A stretch of DNA of 64,000 nucleotides from Curvibacter sp. PD_MW3 (GTDB lineage Bacteria; Pseudomonadota; Gammaproteobacteria; Burkholderiales; Burkholderiaceae_C). The stretch spans positions 248,001 to 312,000 of the forward strand of contig NSIV01000003.1 of the NCBI GenBank assembly GCA_002633085.1, written 5' to 3'. Below are positions 46,449-56,397 of this stretch, in pieces. The notes under the pieces are model-generated. The model was not told the origin of the DNA. It saw only the letters and a program-made list of their open reading frames with translations, and did no database searches. The position numbers and the translations under genes were made by a program. Every line of letters begins with the position of its first letter. Positions within the stretch are counted from its first letter, which is position 1.

Positions 46449-46471
46449 GGGCATCACAATTCGTGATACCC
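46449..46471. promoter_or_regulatory. LysR-type operator upstream of tcuAB
   Basis: GGGCAT-N11-ATACCC, extendable to GGGG...CCCC with one mismatch. The core ATCAC-AATTC-GTGAT is perfect. Same arms and spacing as the site at 31576-31598. The tcuA start is 114 nt downstream. Confidence 0.65.
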
Positions 46472-46584
46472 CCATGCGGCGGTGCCCCTGTTGAAAACGG
46501 GGGGCAGCCATTACAGTGGCGCATTCCCGAATGCATTTTTCCGGTACGGCCCAGGGCCTGTGCTGCTGATGGAGGTTTTTCGCA

Positions 46585-48015
46585 ATGATTGATGTGCTTG
46601 TCATCGGCGGCGGCAATGCGGCGCTGTGTGCCGCCTTGATGGCGCGCGAAGCGGGGGCTTCCGTGCTGCTGCTGGAAGCGGCGCCGCGTGAGTGGCGTGG
46701 CGGCAATTCCGCGCACACGCGCAACCTGCGCTGCATGCACGATGCGCCGCAGGACGTGCTGGTCGACGCCTACCCGGAAGAGGAGTACTGGCAGGACCTG
46801 CTCAAGGTCACCGGCGGCATCACCAACGAGCATCTGGCGCGCCTGACCATCCGCGCTTCCAGCACCTGCCGCGACTGGATGCGCCAGCACGGCGTGCGCT
46901 TCCAGCCGCCGCTGTCGGGTGCGTTGCATGTGGCGCGCACCAATGCCTTTTTCATGGGCGGTGGCAAGGCGCTGATCAATGCCTACTACCGCAGTGCCGA
47001 GAACCTGGGCGTGCAGATTCGCTATCAGGCCCCGGTGGATCGCCTGGAGATCCAGAATGGTCGCTTTGTTGCCGCCCATGTGGGTGGCGAGCGCATCGAG
47101 GCCAAGGCCTGCGTGCTGGCCGCCGGCGGCTTCGAGTCCAACCGGGAATGGCTGCGCGAGGCCTGGGGCCAGAATGCCGACGGCGAGTGGCCGGCCGACA
47201 ACTTCCTGATTCGCGGCACGCGCTTCAACCAGGGTGTGCTGATCAAGCACATGGAAGAACAGGGCGCCGACATGATCGGCGACCCCTCGCAATCGCACTG
47301 CGTGGCGATCGATGCGCGCGCGCCGCTGTATGACGGCGGCATCTGCACCCGCATCGACTGCGTTTCGCTCGGTGTGGTGGTGAACAAAAACGCCCAGCGC
47401 TTCTACGACGAGGGCGAGGACTTCTGGCCCAAGCGTTACGCGATCTGGGGCCGGCTGGTGGCGCAGCAGCCAAGCCAGATCGGCTACTCCATCATCGACA
47501 GCAAGGCCATCGGCCGCTTCATGCCGCCGGTGTTCCCGGGCGTGCAGGCCGACAGCCTGCCCGAACTGGCGCACAAGCTGGGCCTCGATGTCGACACCTT
47601 CATGCGTACGTTGAACGACTACAACGCCGCTTGCCGCGTTGGCACCTTCGACCACACAGCGCTGGACGATTGCCACACCGAAGGTGTGGCGCCAGCCAAG
47701 ACGCACTGGGCGCGTCCCATCGACACCGCGCCCTTCTACGGTTACGCGCTGCGCCCCGGCATCACCTTCACCTACCTGGGGCTGAAGGTCAACGACCAAG
47801 CGGCGGTGCATTTCGGCGGTGTGCCGAGCGACAACCTGTTCGTGGCCGGCGAGATGATGGCCGGCAATGTACTGGGCAAGGGCTACACGGCTGGTGTTGG
47901 CATGTCGATTGGTACGGCTTTTGGGCGCATCGCCGGCACCCAGGCTGCGCAAGCCGCTATGAAATCAGGAGCAAATTCGGTGTGGGGCAAGGAGAAGACA
48001 CGTGCAGCAGCTTGA
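46585..48015 (+). CDS. tcuA: FAD-dependent tricarballylate dehydrogenase
   Basis: A 476-aa flavoprotein. The FAD fold is [17 protein letters not shown] (about 4-20), followed by the TcuA-type [30 protein letters not shown] near the C-terminus is the flavin-contact region. It oxidises tricarballylate to cis-aconitate, passing electrons to TcuB. GGAGG precedes the ATG. Near the 3' end GCTATGAAATCAGGAGC resembles the start of repeat family A, so the last residues may also be repeat-derived. The tcuB start overlaps by 14 nt. Confidence 0.92.
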   Translation: MIDVLVIGGGNAALCAALMAREAGASVLLLEAAPREWRGGNSAHTRNLRCMHDAPQDVLVDAYPEEEYWQDLLKVTGGITNEHLARLTIRASSTCRDWMRQHGVRFQPPLSGALHVARTNAFFMGGGKALINAYYRSAENLGVQIRYQAPVDRLEIQNGRFVAAHVGGERIEAKACVLAAGGFESNREWLREAWGQNADGEWPADNFLIRGTRFNQGVLIKHMEEQGADMIGDPSQSHCVAIDARAPLYDGGICTRIDCVSLGVVVNKNAQRFYDEGEDFWPKRYAIWGRLVAQQPSQIGYSIIDSKAIGRFMPPVFPGVQADSLPELAHKLGLDVDTFMRTLNDYNAACRVGTFDHTALDDCHTEGVAPAKTHWARPIDTAPFYGYALRPGITFTYLGLKVNDQAAVHFGGVPSDNLFVAGEMMAGNVLGKGYTAGVGMSIGTAFGRIAGTQAAQAAMKSGANSVWGKEKTRAAA

Positions 48016-49189
48016 GAACCTGACCCGCGAAGCCCGCGCCTTGGCCAATGGTGAGGTCGTGCCCGGCACGGCCGAGGCCGAAGTGGCACGCCAGCTGCAG
48101 ATCTGCAATGCCTGCCGTTATTGCGAGGGTTTCTGTGCCGTGTTCCCGGCCATGACGCGCCGGCTCGAATTCGGCCAGGCGGACATTCACTACCTAGCCA
48201 ATCTGTGCCACAACTGCGGTGCCTGCCTGCATGCCTGCCAGTACGCACCGCCGCATGAGTTTGCCGTCAACGTGCCGCAGGCCATGGCCAAGGTACGCCT
48301 GAGCACCTACACCGACTTTGCCTGGCCGCCCTCGCTGGGCCGGCTGTACCAGCGCAACGGCCTCACGGTGGCGCTAGCCACGGCTGGTGCGCTGGCCTTC
48401 TTCATGATGCTCACGCTCTGGCTCAAGGACACGCTGTGGCGTGTGCCGGCTTTGGCCGATTTTTATGCCATCTTCCCGCACAACCTGCTGGTGGGCCTGT
48501 TCGCGCCGGTGTTCCTGTTCGCCGTGCTGGCGCTGGCCCTTGGTGTGCGCCGTTTCTGGCGCGAAGTGACGCCGGGCCGCGATTACGAGGCGCCGGCGTT
48601 GGCGGCCATTCAAGGCGCGGCGGCGGCCGAAGCCGCCACGGACGCGTTGCGCCTGAAGTACCTCGACGGCGGCCACGGCGAAGGCTGCAACAACGAGGAC
48701 GATGCCTGGACCTTATGGCGCCGCCGTTTCCACCACGCCACCTTCTACGGTTTCCTGCTGTGTTTTGCCGCCACCAGCGTGGCCACGCTCTACCACTACT
48801 TGTTGGGTTGGGTCGCGCCGTATGACCTGCCCAGCCTGCCCAAGCTGCTGGGTGCCGCGGGCGGTGTGAGCCTGCTGGTGGGCACGGCCGGCCTGTTCCG
48901 CCTGAACCTGCGCCGCCATCCGCAGCACGGCGACGCGGCGCAAAAGCCGATGGACCGTGGCTTCATGGCCCTGCTGTTCTTCACCAGCCTCACCGGCCTG
49001 GGGCTGTGGGGTGCGCGCGGCACGGCGGTCATGCCGGCCCTGCTGGCACTGCACCTAGGGGTGGTGATGGCTCTGTTCCTGACCCTGCCCTACGGCAAGT
49101 TCGCGCACGGCATTTTCCGCAGCGCCGCGCTCTTCAAGTGGTCGCTTGAAAAACGGTTGCCGAGCAAACTCCAACTCGGGGATGATTGA
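48002..49189 (+). CDS. tcuB: tricarballylate utilisation electron-transfer protein TcuB (CitB-like)
   Basis: A 395-aa protein. Two [4Fe-4S] cysteine clusters sit at Cys35/38/41/45 and Cys69/72/75/79. About six hydrophobic helices follow, with a heme/quinone-contact region. It reoxidises the FADH2 of TcuA and passes electrons to the membrane quinone pool. GTG 48002 is used, inside the tcuA end, with AAGGAGAAGA upstream. There is no tcuC-type transporter gene here. Confidence 0.92.
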   Translation: MQQLENLTREARALANGEVVPGTAEAEVARQLQICNACRYCEGFCAVFPAMTRRLEFGQADIHYLANLCHNCGACLHACQYAPPHEFAVNVPQAMAKVRLSTYTDFAWPPSLGRLYQRNGLTVALATAGALAFFMMLTLWLKDTLWRVPALADFYAIFPHNLLVGLFAPVFLFAVLALALGVRRFWREVTPGRDYEAPALAAIQGAAAAEAATDALRLKYLDGGHGEGCNNEDDAWTLWRRRFHHATFYGFLLCFAATSVATLYHYLLGWVAPYDLPSLPKLLGAAGGVSLLVGTAGLFRLNLRRHPQHGDAAQKPMDRGFMALLFFTSLTGLGLWGARGTAVMPALLALHLGVVMALFLTLPYGKFAHGIFRSAALFKWSLEKRLPSKLQLGDD

Positions 49190-49232
49190 GCCTCGGTCCC
49201 ATGAAACCATGATGAATGCCGGGAGACATGCC

Positions 49233-50024
49233 ATGACAGCCGTTTCGTCTTGTGTGCGCCACGCCTTGCTGCTTCTGATCGGCCTGCTGGCCTTGACCGG
49301 CCAGGTGCTGGCCGACGAGATCCGCGTCATCAGCTCGGGCGGCTTTACCGCGGCCTACAAGCAACTGGTGCCGCTGTACGAGCAAGCCAGCGGGCACAAG
49401 GTGATCTCGTCCTACGGCGCCTCCATTGGCAACGCGCCGGACTCCATCCCCAGCCGGCTGGCACGTGGCGAGAAGTTCGACATCCTGATCCTGTCCGATG
49501 CCGGGCTGGAGGCGCTGGTGAAGCAGGGCCATGTGGCACCGGGCAGCCGCGTCGACCTCGGGCGCTCCATCATCGGCCTGTCGGTGCGCAAGGGCACGCC
49601 CAAGCCGGATATCCGCACGGTGGACGCCTTGCGTCAGACCCTGCTCAATGCCAAGTCGATTGCCTATTCGGCCAGCGCCAGCGGCACCTACCTGTCGACC
49701 GAACTGTTTCCGCGCCTGGGTGTGGCCGAACAGCTCAAGGACAAGGCGAAGAAGATCTACAGCGAGCGCGTGGGTGCCGTGGTGGCACGCGGTGACGCCG
49801 AGCTCGGCTTCCAGCAGGTCAGCGAGTTGCTGCCGTTCACCGAGCTGGATTACGTCGGCCCGCTGCCGGACGAGGTGCAGCAGACCATCTTCTTCTCGGC
49901 CGGCATCGGCACCGAAGCGAAGGCCCCCGAGGCGGCCCGGCATCTGGTGCGCTACCTGGCGTCACCGGCGGCGGCCTCCATCGTGCGCAGCACCGGACTG
50001 GAGCCGGTTTCAGGTGCAAAATAG
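49233..50024 (+). CDS. ModA-like extracellular substrate-binding protein
   Basis: A 263-aa protein with signal peptide (cleavage near VLADEI). It begins IRVISSGGFTAAYKQLVPLYEQ, then FDILILSDAG and YSASASGTYLSTELFPRLG, as in molybdate-type (SBP_bac_11) proteins. ATG 49233 is chosen because GGGAGA ends 6 nt before it. No permease or ATPase is next to it, so the ligand is unknown and may be an organic acid rather than molybdate. Its stop codon lies in a family A repeat. Confidence 0.83.
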   Translation: MTAVSSCVRHALLLLIGLLALTGQVLADEIRVISSGGFTAAYKQLVPLYEQASGHKVISSYGASIGNAPDSIPSRLARGEKFDILILSDAGLEALVKQGHVAPGSRVDLGRSIIGLSVRKGTPKPDIRTVDALRQTLLNAKSIAYSASASGTYLSTELFPRLGVAEQLKDKAKKIYSERVGAVVARGDAELGFQQVSELLPFTELDYVGPLPDEVQQTIFFSAGIGTEAKAPEAARHLVRYLASPAAASIVRSTGLEPVSGAK

Positions 50025-50074
50025 GTCGTTTATCCTTGTCGGATAAGCGCCTGCAGCTCTTATTTTTGTAGCAA
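50017..50074 (-). repeat. dispersed short repeat, family A, copy 3 (inverted)
   Basis: Read on the minus strand it starts TTGCTACAAAAATAAGAGCTG, then GCGCTTATCC, ACAAGG and CCTATTTT, matching the other copies in block order. It supplies stop codons to both convergent neighbours (the binding protein ending at 50024 and the Nudix gene ending at 50060). Confidence 0.65.
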
Positions 50075-50554
50075 TTGCACCGAGGTGTCGGTGTAGACCA
50101 GGTCCAGCGGGTAGCGCTGGCCGCGCAAGTGGTCTTCCATGCAGCGCAGTACCAGCGGGCTGCGGTGGCGTGCGGTGCTGGCGCGGATCTCATCCGGCGT
50201 CATCCACACCGTGCGCACGATGCCGGTGTCCAGCACGCGACCTGCCACCACCTCACCCAGTTGCCCCGTGAAGGCAAAGCGCAGGTAGGTGATGTCCTCC
50301 ATCGCCTCGCCGGGGCGCTGGCGCTGCAGACGCGACATGTAGATGCCCAGCAGGTGGCTGGGCTTGAAGCGGTGGGTGGTTTCTTCCAGCGCTTCGCGCA
50401 CGCAACCCTCGACGGGTGATTCGCCCGGGTCCAGATGGCCGGCCGGGTTGTTGAGCATCAGGCCTTCGGGGGTTTCTTCTTCCACCAGCAGAAAGCGGCC
50501 ATCACGCTCGATGATGGCGGCGACGGTGACACTGGGTTTCCAACGCGTATTCAT
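50060..50554 (-). CDS. nudJ: Nudix hydrolase (NudJ-like)
   Basis: A 164-aa protein. The Nudix box is readable as GHLDPGESPVEGCVREALEE, with the metal-binding REALEE. VTVAAIIERDGRFLLVEEE at the N-terminus is typical of NudJ, a phosphatase for thiamine and nucleoside pyrophosphates. Its end (QLLQK and stop) lies in a dispersed repeat shared with the convergent gene. Confidence 0.85.
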   Translation of the reverse strand: MNTRWKPSVTVAAIIERDGRFLLVEEETPEGLMLNNPAGHLDPGESPVEGCVREALEETTHRFKPSHLLGIYMSRLQRQRPGEAMEDITYLRFAFTGQLGEVVAGRVLDTGIVRTVWMTPDEIRASTARHRSPLVLRCMEDHLRGQRYPLDLVYTDTSVQLLQK

Positions 50555-50704
50555 AGATGAAGATTATGGATTGCCGCCGAAATAGTTATAGAGCTTATGC
50601 CTGGGAGCCTCGTAATTCTCAGGTAAGCTTGTTGTCGCGTGCGGGCCGCCCTGTCGGGCGAGGCCCGCGTGAGCATCATGAAAATCATATTCAGGAGACG
50701 ATGA

Positions 50705-52312
50705 ATGCAAGCTGGCACAGCTCAACCGGCGCAACGCATTGGTGTGCCGCGGGAGATCTTCCCGGGTGAAAAGCGCGTGGCCACAGTGCCCGACGCGGTC
50801 GAAAAACTCATCAAGCTCGGCTTCCAGGTGGCCGTCGAATCCGGCGCCGGCGATGCCGCCAATTTCAGCGACGACGCCTATCGCGCGGCAGGCGCTGAAA
50901 TTGTCAACGGTGCAGCGGCGCTGTGGGCCACCTCGGACATCGTGTTCAAGGTGCGTGCACCCAGCACGGACGAAGTGGCGCTGATGCGCGAGGGCGGCGT
51001 CCTGATCGGCTTCATCTGGCCGGCGCAGAACCCGGAGCTGATGCAGCAGCTGGCCGCCAGGAAGGCGACGGTGCTGGCCATCGACGCGCTGCCGCGCACG
51101 CTCTCCCGCGCGCAGAAGATGGACGCGCTGACCTCCATGGCCGGCGTCAGCGGCTACCGCGCTGTCATCGAGGCGGCCAACGCCTTCGGCCGCTTCTTCA
51201 ATGGCCAGATCACGGCCGCAGGCAAGGTGCCGCCGGCCAAGGTTTTCATCGCCGGTGCTGGCGTGGCCGGTCTGGCGGCCATCGGTACCGCTGCTGGCCT
51301 GGGCGCCATCGTGCGCGCCAACGACACCCGTCCCGAAGTGGCCGACCAGGTCAAATCCCTGGGCGGTGAGTTCGTCAAGGTCGACTACGAGGAAGAAGGC
51401 TCGGGCGGCGGCGGTTATGCCAAGGTCATGAGCGAAGGCTTCCAGGCCGCGCAACGCGCCATGTACGCGCAGCAGGCCAAGGAAGTCGACATCATCATCA
51501 CCACCGCGCTGATCCCGGGCAAGCCGGCGCCCAAGCTCATCACCGCCGAGATGGTGCGCTCCATGAAGCCGGGCAGCGTGATCGTCGACATGGCGGCCGA
51601 GCAGGGCGGCAACTGCGAGCTGACCGAGCCGGGCCAGGCGGTGGTCAAGCACGGCGTGACCATCGTCGGCTACACCGACCTGGCTTCGCGCCTGGCCAAG
51701 CAATCGTCGACTCTGTACGCCACCAACCTGCTGCGCCTGACCGAGGAGCTGTGCAAGGCCAAGGACGGCGTCGCCAACGTCAACATGGAAGACGACGCCA
51801 TCCGCGGCCTGACCGTCATCAAGGAAGGCAGCATCACCTGGCCGGCCCCGCCGCTCAAGCCGGCTGCCGTGCCGGCGCCGAAGCCCGCCGCCGCGCCGGT
51901 GGCCCAGAAGAAGTCCGGCCACGGCCATGGCAGCAGCGGACCACTGCCAGCCAAGACGCTGGCCATCCTCTTCGCTGTGGCTGCGCTGGCCTTCTGGTTC
52001 ATCGGTGCTTATGCGCCGGTGGCCTTCCTCGGGCACTTCACGGTGTTCGTGCTGGCCTGCTTCATCGGCTACATGGTGGTGTGGAACGTCACGCCCGCGC
52101 TGCACACGCCGCTGATGAGCGTGACCAACGCCATTTCCAGCATCATTGCCATCGGTGCGCTGATCCAGATCGCACCGCCGGAAGCCGGCATGGGCGGACG
52201 CCCTGACGAGCTGATCCGCTGGCTGGCGTTTGCCGGCATCGTGCTGACGGCGGTCAACATGTTCGGTGGCTTCTCCGTCACCCGCCGCATGCTCGCCATG
52301 TTCCGCAAATAA
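50705..52312 (+). CDS. pntA: proton-translocating NAD(P)+ transhydrogenase, alpha subunit
   Basis: A 535-aa protein. The N-terminal [16 protein letters not shown] and the NAD-binding [14 protein letters not shown] near residue 185 form domain I. A Pro/Ala-rich linker (about 390-415) leads to a C-terminal membrane domain with three or four helices. With PntB it couples hydride transfer from NADH to NADP+ to proton flow. AGGAGA precedes the start. pntB follows after 23 nt. Confidence 0.95.
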   Translation: MQAGTAQPAQRIGVPREIFPGEKRVATVPDAVEKLIKLGFQVAVESGAGDAANFSDDAYRAAGAEIVNGAAALWATSDIVFKVRAPSTDEVALMREGGVLIGFIWPAQNPELMQQLAARKATVLAIDALPRTLSRAQKMDALTSMAGVSGYRAVIEAANAFGRFFNGQITAAGKVPPAKVFIAGAGVAGLAAIGTAAGLGAIVRANDTRPEVADQVKSLGGEFVKVDYEEEGSGGGGYAKVMSEGFQAAQRAMYAQQAKEVDIIITTALIPGKPAPKLITAEMVRSMKPGSVIVDMAAEQGGNCELTEPGQAVVKHGVTIVGYTDLASRLAKQSSTLYATNLLRLTEELCKAKDGVANVNMEDDAIRGLTVIKEGSITWPAPPLKPAAVPAPKPAAAPVAQKKSGHGHGSSGPLPAKTLAILFAVAALAFWFIGAYAPVAFLGHFTVFVLACFIGYMVVWNVTPALHTPLMSVTNAISSIIAIGALIQIAPPEAGMGGRPDELIRWLAFAGIVLTAVNMFGGFSVTRRMLAMFRK

Positions 52313-52335
52313 GAAAAAAGAGAAGGAAGACGATC

Positions 52336-53748
52336 ATGTCCCAAAGTCTTGCGACGGTGGCCTACCTGGGTGCCGCCATCCTGTTCATCCTGAGCCTGGG
52401 CGGCCTGTCCAACCCCGAAACTTCGCGCCGCGGCAACCTGTTCGGCATGGTCGGCATGGCGCTGGCTGTGCTGGCCACGGTGTTCGGCCCGCGCGTCAGC
52501 CCGGCCGGTATTCCGTGGATCATCGGTGCGCTGCTGGTGGGTGGCAGCGTCGGTCTATATGCCGCGAAAGTGGTGAAGATGACGCAGATGCCCGAGCTGG
52601 TCGCGTTGATGCACAGCCTGGTCGGTCTGGCGGCCTGCCTGGTCGGTTTTGCCAGCTACGTCGATACCTCGGTGCAACTCACTGGCGCTGAAAAACTGAT
52701 CCACGAAGTCGAGATCTACATCGGCATCCTGATCGGCGCGGTCACCTTCTCAGGCTCGCTGGTGGCCTTCGGCAAGCTCAATGGCAAGATCGGCGGCAAG
52801 CCGCTGCTGCTGCCGGGCCGCCACTGGCTGAACTTGGCCGGCCTGCTGGTGGTGATCTGGTTCGGGCGCGAGTTCATCCACGCCCCTACCGTGGCCGAAG
52901 GCATGACGCCGCTGATCGTGATGACGGTCATCTCGCTGCTGTTCGGCATCCACATGGTGATGGCCATTGGCGGCGCCGACATGCCGGTGGTGGTGTCCAT
53001 GCTCAACAGCTATTCCGGCTGGGCCGCTGCGGCCACCGGCTTCATGCTGTCGAACGACCTGCTGATCGTGACCGGTGCGCTGGTGGGCTCCTCTGGTGCC
53101 ATCCTGTCCTACATCATGTGCAGCGCGATGAACCGCAACTTCATCAGCGTGATCGCTGGTGGTTTCGGTTCGGGCGGCGGCGCGCCGGCCAAGTCGGGTG
53201 AAGCCGCCCAGCCGCAAGGCGAGGTGGTGGCGGTGAGCGCGGTGGAAACCGCCGAGCTGCTGCGCGAAGCCAAGAGCGTGATCATCGTGCCGGGTTACGG
53301 CATGGCGGTGGCGCAGGCCCAGCACACGGTGTACGAGATCACCAAGACCCTGCGCGACAAGGGCGTGAACGTGCGCTTCGGCATCCACCCGGTGGCCGGC
53401 CGCATGCCGGGCCACATGAACGTGCTGCTGGCCGAGGCCAAGGTGCCGTATGACATCGTGATGGAGATGGACGAAATCAACGACGACTTCCCGGACACCG
53501 ACGTGGCCATGGTCATCGGCGCCAACGACATCGTGAACCCCAGCGCCATGGAAGATCCGGCCAGCCCGATCGCCGGCATGCCGGTGCTGGAGGTGTGGAA
53601 GGCCAAGACCTCCATCGTCATGAAGCGTTCCATGGCCTCGGGCTATGCCGGCGTGGACAACCCGCTGTTCTACAAGGAGAACAACCGCATGTTGTTCGGT
53701 GATGCCAAGAAGATGCTGGACGAAGTCTTGACCGTTCTCAAGAGCTGA
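52336..53748 (+). CDS. pntB: proton-translocating NAD(P)+ transhydrogenase, beta subunit
   Basis: A 470-aa protein. About eight membrane helices occupy residues 1-265, and a C-terminal NADP-binding domain has [13 protein letters not shown] near 320. [20 protein letters not shown] and [13 protein letters not shown] are PntB signatures. It forms the membrane channel and NADP domain of the transhydrogenase. A strong terminator follows at 53783. Confidence 0.95.
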   Translation: MSQSLATVAYLGAAILFILSLGGLSNPETSRRGNLFGMVGMALAVLATVFGPRVSPAGIPWIIGALLVGGSVGLYAAKVVKMTQMPELVALMHSLVGLAACLVGFASYVDTSVQLTGAEKLIHEVEIYIGILIGAVTFSGSLVAFGKLNGKIGGKPLLLPGRHWLNLAGLLVVIWFGREFIHAPTVAEGMTPLIVMTVISLLFGIHMVMAIGGADMPVVVSMLNSYSGWAAAATGFMLSNDLLIVTGALVGSSGAILSYIMCSAMNRNFISVIAGGFGSGGGAPAKSGEAAQPQGEVVAVSAVETAELLREAKSVIIVPGYGMAVAQAQHTVYEITKTLRDKGVNVRFGIHPVAGRMPGHMNVLLAEAKVPYDIVMEMDEINDDFPDTDVAMVIGANDIVNPSAMEDPASPIAGMPVLEVWKAKTSIVMKRSMASGYAGVDNPLFYKENNRMLFGDAKKMLDEVLTVLKS

Positions 53749-53782
53749 ACAGGCATAATCCCGCCACAGGGAAAAAAGCACG

Positions 53783-53814
53783 ACCGTGCCGAAATACCCG
53801 GCACGGTTTTTTTT
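53783..53814 (+). terminator. rho-independent terminator after pntAB
   Basis: ACCGTGCC (53783-53790) pairs with GGCACGGT (53800-53807), followed by an eight-T run. Confidence 0.85.
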
Positions 53815-53852
53815 CGTCCCGAGAAATTCAAATCAAGACAGGAGACATGGTG

Positions 53853-55529
53853 ATGACCGACCGCATCTGGTTGACGAGCTACCCTGAAGGCGTCCCGGCC
53901 GACCTTCCGCCTTCGCCCTATGCCTCGCTGGTGGCGCTGATGGAAGAAAGCTTCCGCCATTACGGTGCCCGCCCGGCCTACAGCTTCATGGGCAAGGAGC
54001 AGACCTATGGCGAGACCGATGCGCTGAGCCGCGCCTTTGCTGCCTACCTGCAGGGCCTGGGGCTGGTCAAGGGCGATCGCGTCGCGATCATGATGCCCAA
54101 CGTGCCGCAGTACCCGATCGTGGTGGCGGCCATCCTGCGTGCCGGCCTGGTGGTGGTCAATGTCAATCCGCTGTACACCGCGCGCGAACTGGAACACCAG
54201 CTCAAGGACTCCGGCTCGAAAGCCATCGTCATCATCGAGAACTTCGCCAGCACGCTGCAGAAGTGCCTGACCGCCACGCCGGTGCAGCATGTGGTGCTGT
54301 GCGCCATGGGCGACCGCCTTGGCACGCTCAAGGGGGCGCTGGTCAACTACGTGGTGCGCAAGGTCAAGAAGATGGTGCCCGACTACAGCCTGCCCGGTGC
54401 CGTGCGTTTCAACGACGCACTGGCACAAGGTGCGCGCGGCACCTTGCGCCAGCCCAATATCCAGCCGGACGACGTGGCGGTGCTGCAGTACACCGGCGGC
54501 ACCACCGGTGTCTCCAAGGGTGCTGTGCTGTTGCACCGCAACGTGATTGCCAATGTGCTGCAGTCCGAAGCCTGGAATGCGCCGGTCATGAAGAAGGTGC
54601 CGGCCAACGAGCAGGCCACCACCGTCTGTGCCCTGCCGCTGTACCACATCTTCGCTTTCACGGTCGGCATGATGCTGTCCATGCGCACCGGCGGCAAGCT
54701 GATCCTCATTCCCAACCCGCGCGATCTACCGGCGGTGCTGAAGGAGCTGTCCAAGCACGTGTTCCACAGCTTCCCGGCGGTCAACACCCTGTTCAACGGC
54801 CTGGCCAACCACCCGGATTTCAACAAGGTGGACTGGAGCCACCTCAAGGTGTCGGTCGGCGGCGGCATGGCCGTGCAGGGCGCGGTGGCGCAGAAGTGGT
54901 TCGAGAAGACCGGCTGCCCGATCTGCGAAGGTTACGGCTTGTCCGAGACCAGCCCCTCAGCCAGCTGCAACCCGGTCACATCCACCGGCTTTACCGGCAC
55001 CATCGGCGTGCCCTTGCCCAGCACCTGGATGAAGATCATCGACGACGACGGGCGTGACGTGCCGCTGGGCCAAGCGGGTGAGATCGCCATCAAGGGCCCG
55101 CAGGTGATGGCGGGCTACTGGCAGCGCCCGGACGAAACGGCCAAGGTCATGACGGCCGACGGCTGGTTCAAGTCCGGTGACGTCGGCATCATGGACGAGA
55201 AGGGGTTCGTTCGTATCGTCGACCGCAAGAAGGACATGATCCTGGTCAGCGGCTTCAATGTCTATCCGAACGAGGTCGAAGACGTGGTGGCGCGCCTGGA
55301 CGGCGTGCTGGAGTGCGCCTGCGTCGGCGTGCCCGATGCGCAATCGGGCGAGGTGGTCAAGCTGGTGATCGTGCGCAAGGACCCGGCGCTGGATGAGGCG
55401 ACGGTGCGCGCCTGGTGCCGCGAGAACCTGACGGGTTACAAACAGCCCAAGGTCATCGAGTTCCGCACCGAGCTGCCGAAAACCCCGGTGGGCAAGATCC
55501 TGCGCCGCGAACTGCGGGACAAGCAGTGA
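53853..55529 (+). CDS. fadD: long-chain acyl-CoA ligase (FadD type)
   Basis: A 558-aa adenylate-forming enzyme. The AMP-binding P-loop YTGGTTGVSKGA lies near residue 212, GYGLSETSP is motif A5, and the C-terminal DRKKDMILVSGFNVYP is the hinge. The C-terminal KTPVGKILRREL carries the catalytic Lys. It activates fatty acids to acyl-CoA. ATG 53853 is preferred (AGGAGA 7 nt upstream); ATG 53847 is too close to the same site. Confidence 0.92.
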   Translation: MTDRIWLTSYPEGVPADLPPSPYASLVALMEESFRHYGARPAYSFMGKEQTYGETDALSRAFAAYLQGLGLVKGDRVAIMMPNVPQYPIVVAAILRAGLVVVNVNPLYTARELEHQLKDSGSKAIVIIENFASTLQKCLTATPVQHVVLCAMGDRLGTLKGALVNYVVRKVKKMVPDYSLPGAVRFNDALAQGARGTLRQPNIQPDDVAVLQYTGGTTGVSKGAVLLHRNVIANVLQSEAWNAPVMKKVPANEQATTVCALPLYHIFAFTVGMMLSMRTGGKLILIPNPRDLPAVLKELSKHVFHSFPAVNTLFNGLANHPDFNKVDWSHLKVSVGGGMAVQGAVAQKWFEKTGCPICEGYGLSETSPSASCNPVTSTGFTGTIGVPLPSTWMKIIDDDGRDVPLGQAGEIAIKGPQVMAGYWQRPDETAKVMTADGWFKSGDVGIMDEKGFVRIVDRKKDMILVSGFNVYPNEVEDVVARLDGVLECACVGVPDAQSGEVVKLVIVRKDPALDEATVRAWCRENLTGYKQPKVIEFRTELPKTPVGKILRRELRDKQ

Positions 55530-55620
55530 CCCGCAGGGGCGCTGCTTGCGACGGGGGCTGATTTTGCTGACTGTGCGTTGCAAAGTGACGTGCCGCAGCC
55601 ATAGTCACATCATCTAGTCC

Positions 55621-56367
55621 ATGACCATTGCCATTCTCAGCGCCTTGGCCGAGGAGCAGCAGGGCTTGCTGGACCTGCTGCATCAGCCCCGGAGCGTCAC
55701 ACGCGCCGGGCGCGAGTTCTGGCAGGGTGAACTGCATGGCCAGCCGGTGGTGCTGGCACTGTCGCGCATCGGCAAGGTCGCCGCTGCGACCACGGCCACG
55801 ACGCTGATTGAAGCCTTTGGCGTTCAGCGTCTGGTGTTCACCGGCGTGGCTGGCGGTGTCGGCCATGGCGTGCGGGTAGGGGACGTGGTGGTCGCCACTG
55901 ACTTTGTGCAACACGACATGGATGCCTCGCCCATCTTTCCGCGTTATCAGATCCCGCTTTACGGCCGCGAGCGCTTTGCTTGCGATGCCGCGCTGTCTGC
56001 TCATCTTTTAAGAGCGTCTCGCGCAGGTTTGGCGAGGCTCAAGACCGAATCTGATCTTCAAGATCAGACGGTGCACCACGGCCTGATCGCCAGCGGCGAC
56101 CGTTTCGTCTCGGCCGCCGAGGAGGCCCGCCGGCTGCATGCCGACCTGTCGGATGCCGGTCATGCGCCACTGGCAGTGGAGATGGAAGGCGCCGCGGTGG
56201 CGCAGGTCTGCCACGACTACGGCATCCCCTTTGCCGCCGTGCGCACCATCTCCGACCGCGCCGACGACAGCGCGCACGTCGACTTCCCCAAATTCGTCAC
56301 CGAAGTGGCCAGCCGCTACGCCCTGGCCATCATTGACGAGTTCGTGCGCACATTACCCCCGCGTTAA
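55621..56367 (+). CDS. mtnN: 5'-methylthioadenosine/S-adenosylhomocysteine nucleosidase
   Basis: A 248-aa protein. SALAEE holds the general-acid Glu, FTGVAGGV the phosphorylase-like loop, and VEMEGAAVAQVC plus ISDRAD the substrate-binding Glu and catalytic Asp. It cleaves MTA and SAH to adenine and thioribose, in methionine salvage and AI-2 precursor formation. Around residues 127-148 the sequence LLRASRAGLARLKTESDLQ looks slightly longer than the E. coli counterpart and contains a perfect 9-bp DNA palindrome (56050-56068). Confidence 0.9.
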   Translation: MTIAILSALAEEQQGLLDLLHQPRSVTRAGREFWQGELHGQPVVLALSRIGKVAAATTATTLIEAFGVQRLVFTGVAGGVGHGVRVGDVVVATDFVQHDMDASPIFPRYQIPLYGRERFACDAALSAHLLRASRAGLARLKTESDLQDQTVHHGLIASGDRFVSAAEEARRLHADLSDAGHAPLAVEMEGAAVAQVCHDYGIPFAAVRTISDRADDSAHVDFPKFVTEVASRYALAIIDEFVRTLPPR

Positions 56368-56397
56368 GCGACCGACAGCACCTGAAGTGCCTTAACC

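Noticed and set aside
43912-47952. A 1346-codon open frame on the minus strand
   Set aside because: It is antisense to the TctC, flavin dehydrogenase and tcuA genes, is rich in His, Arg, Gln and Ala, and has no family motifs. High GC codon bias in the true genes keeps the opposite frame open.
56050-56068. Perfect 9-bp palindrome inside mtnN
   Set aside because: It lies in coding sequence with no promoter or repeat nearby; kept only as a note in the gene entry.
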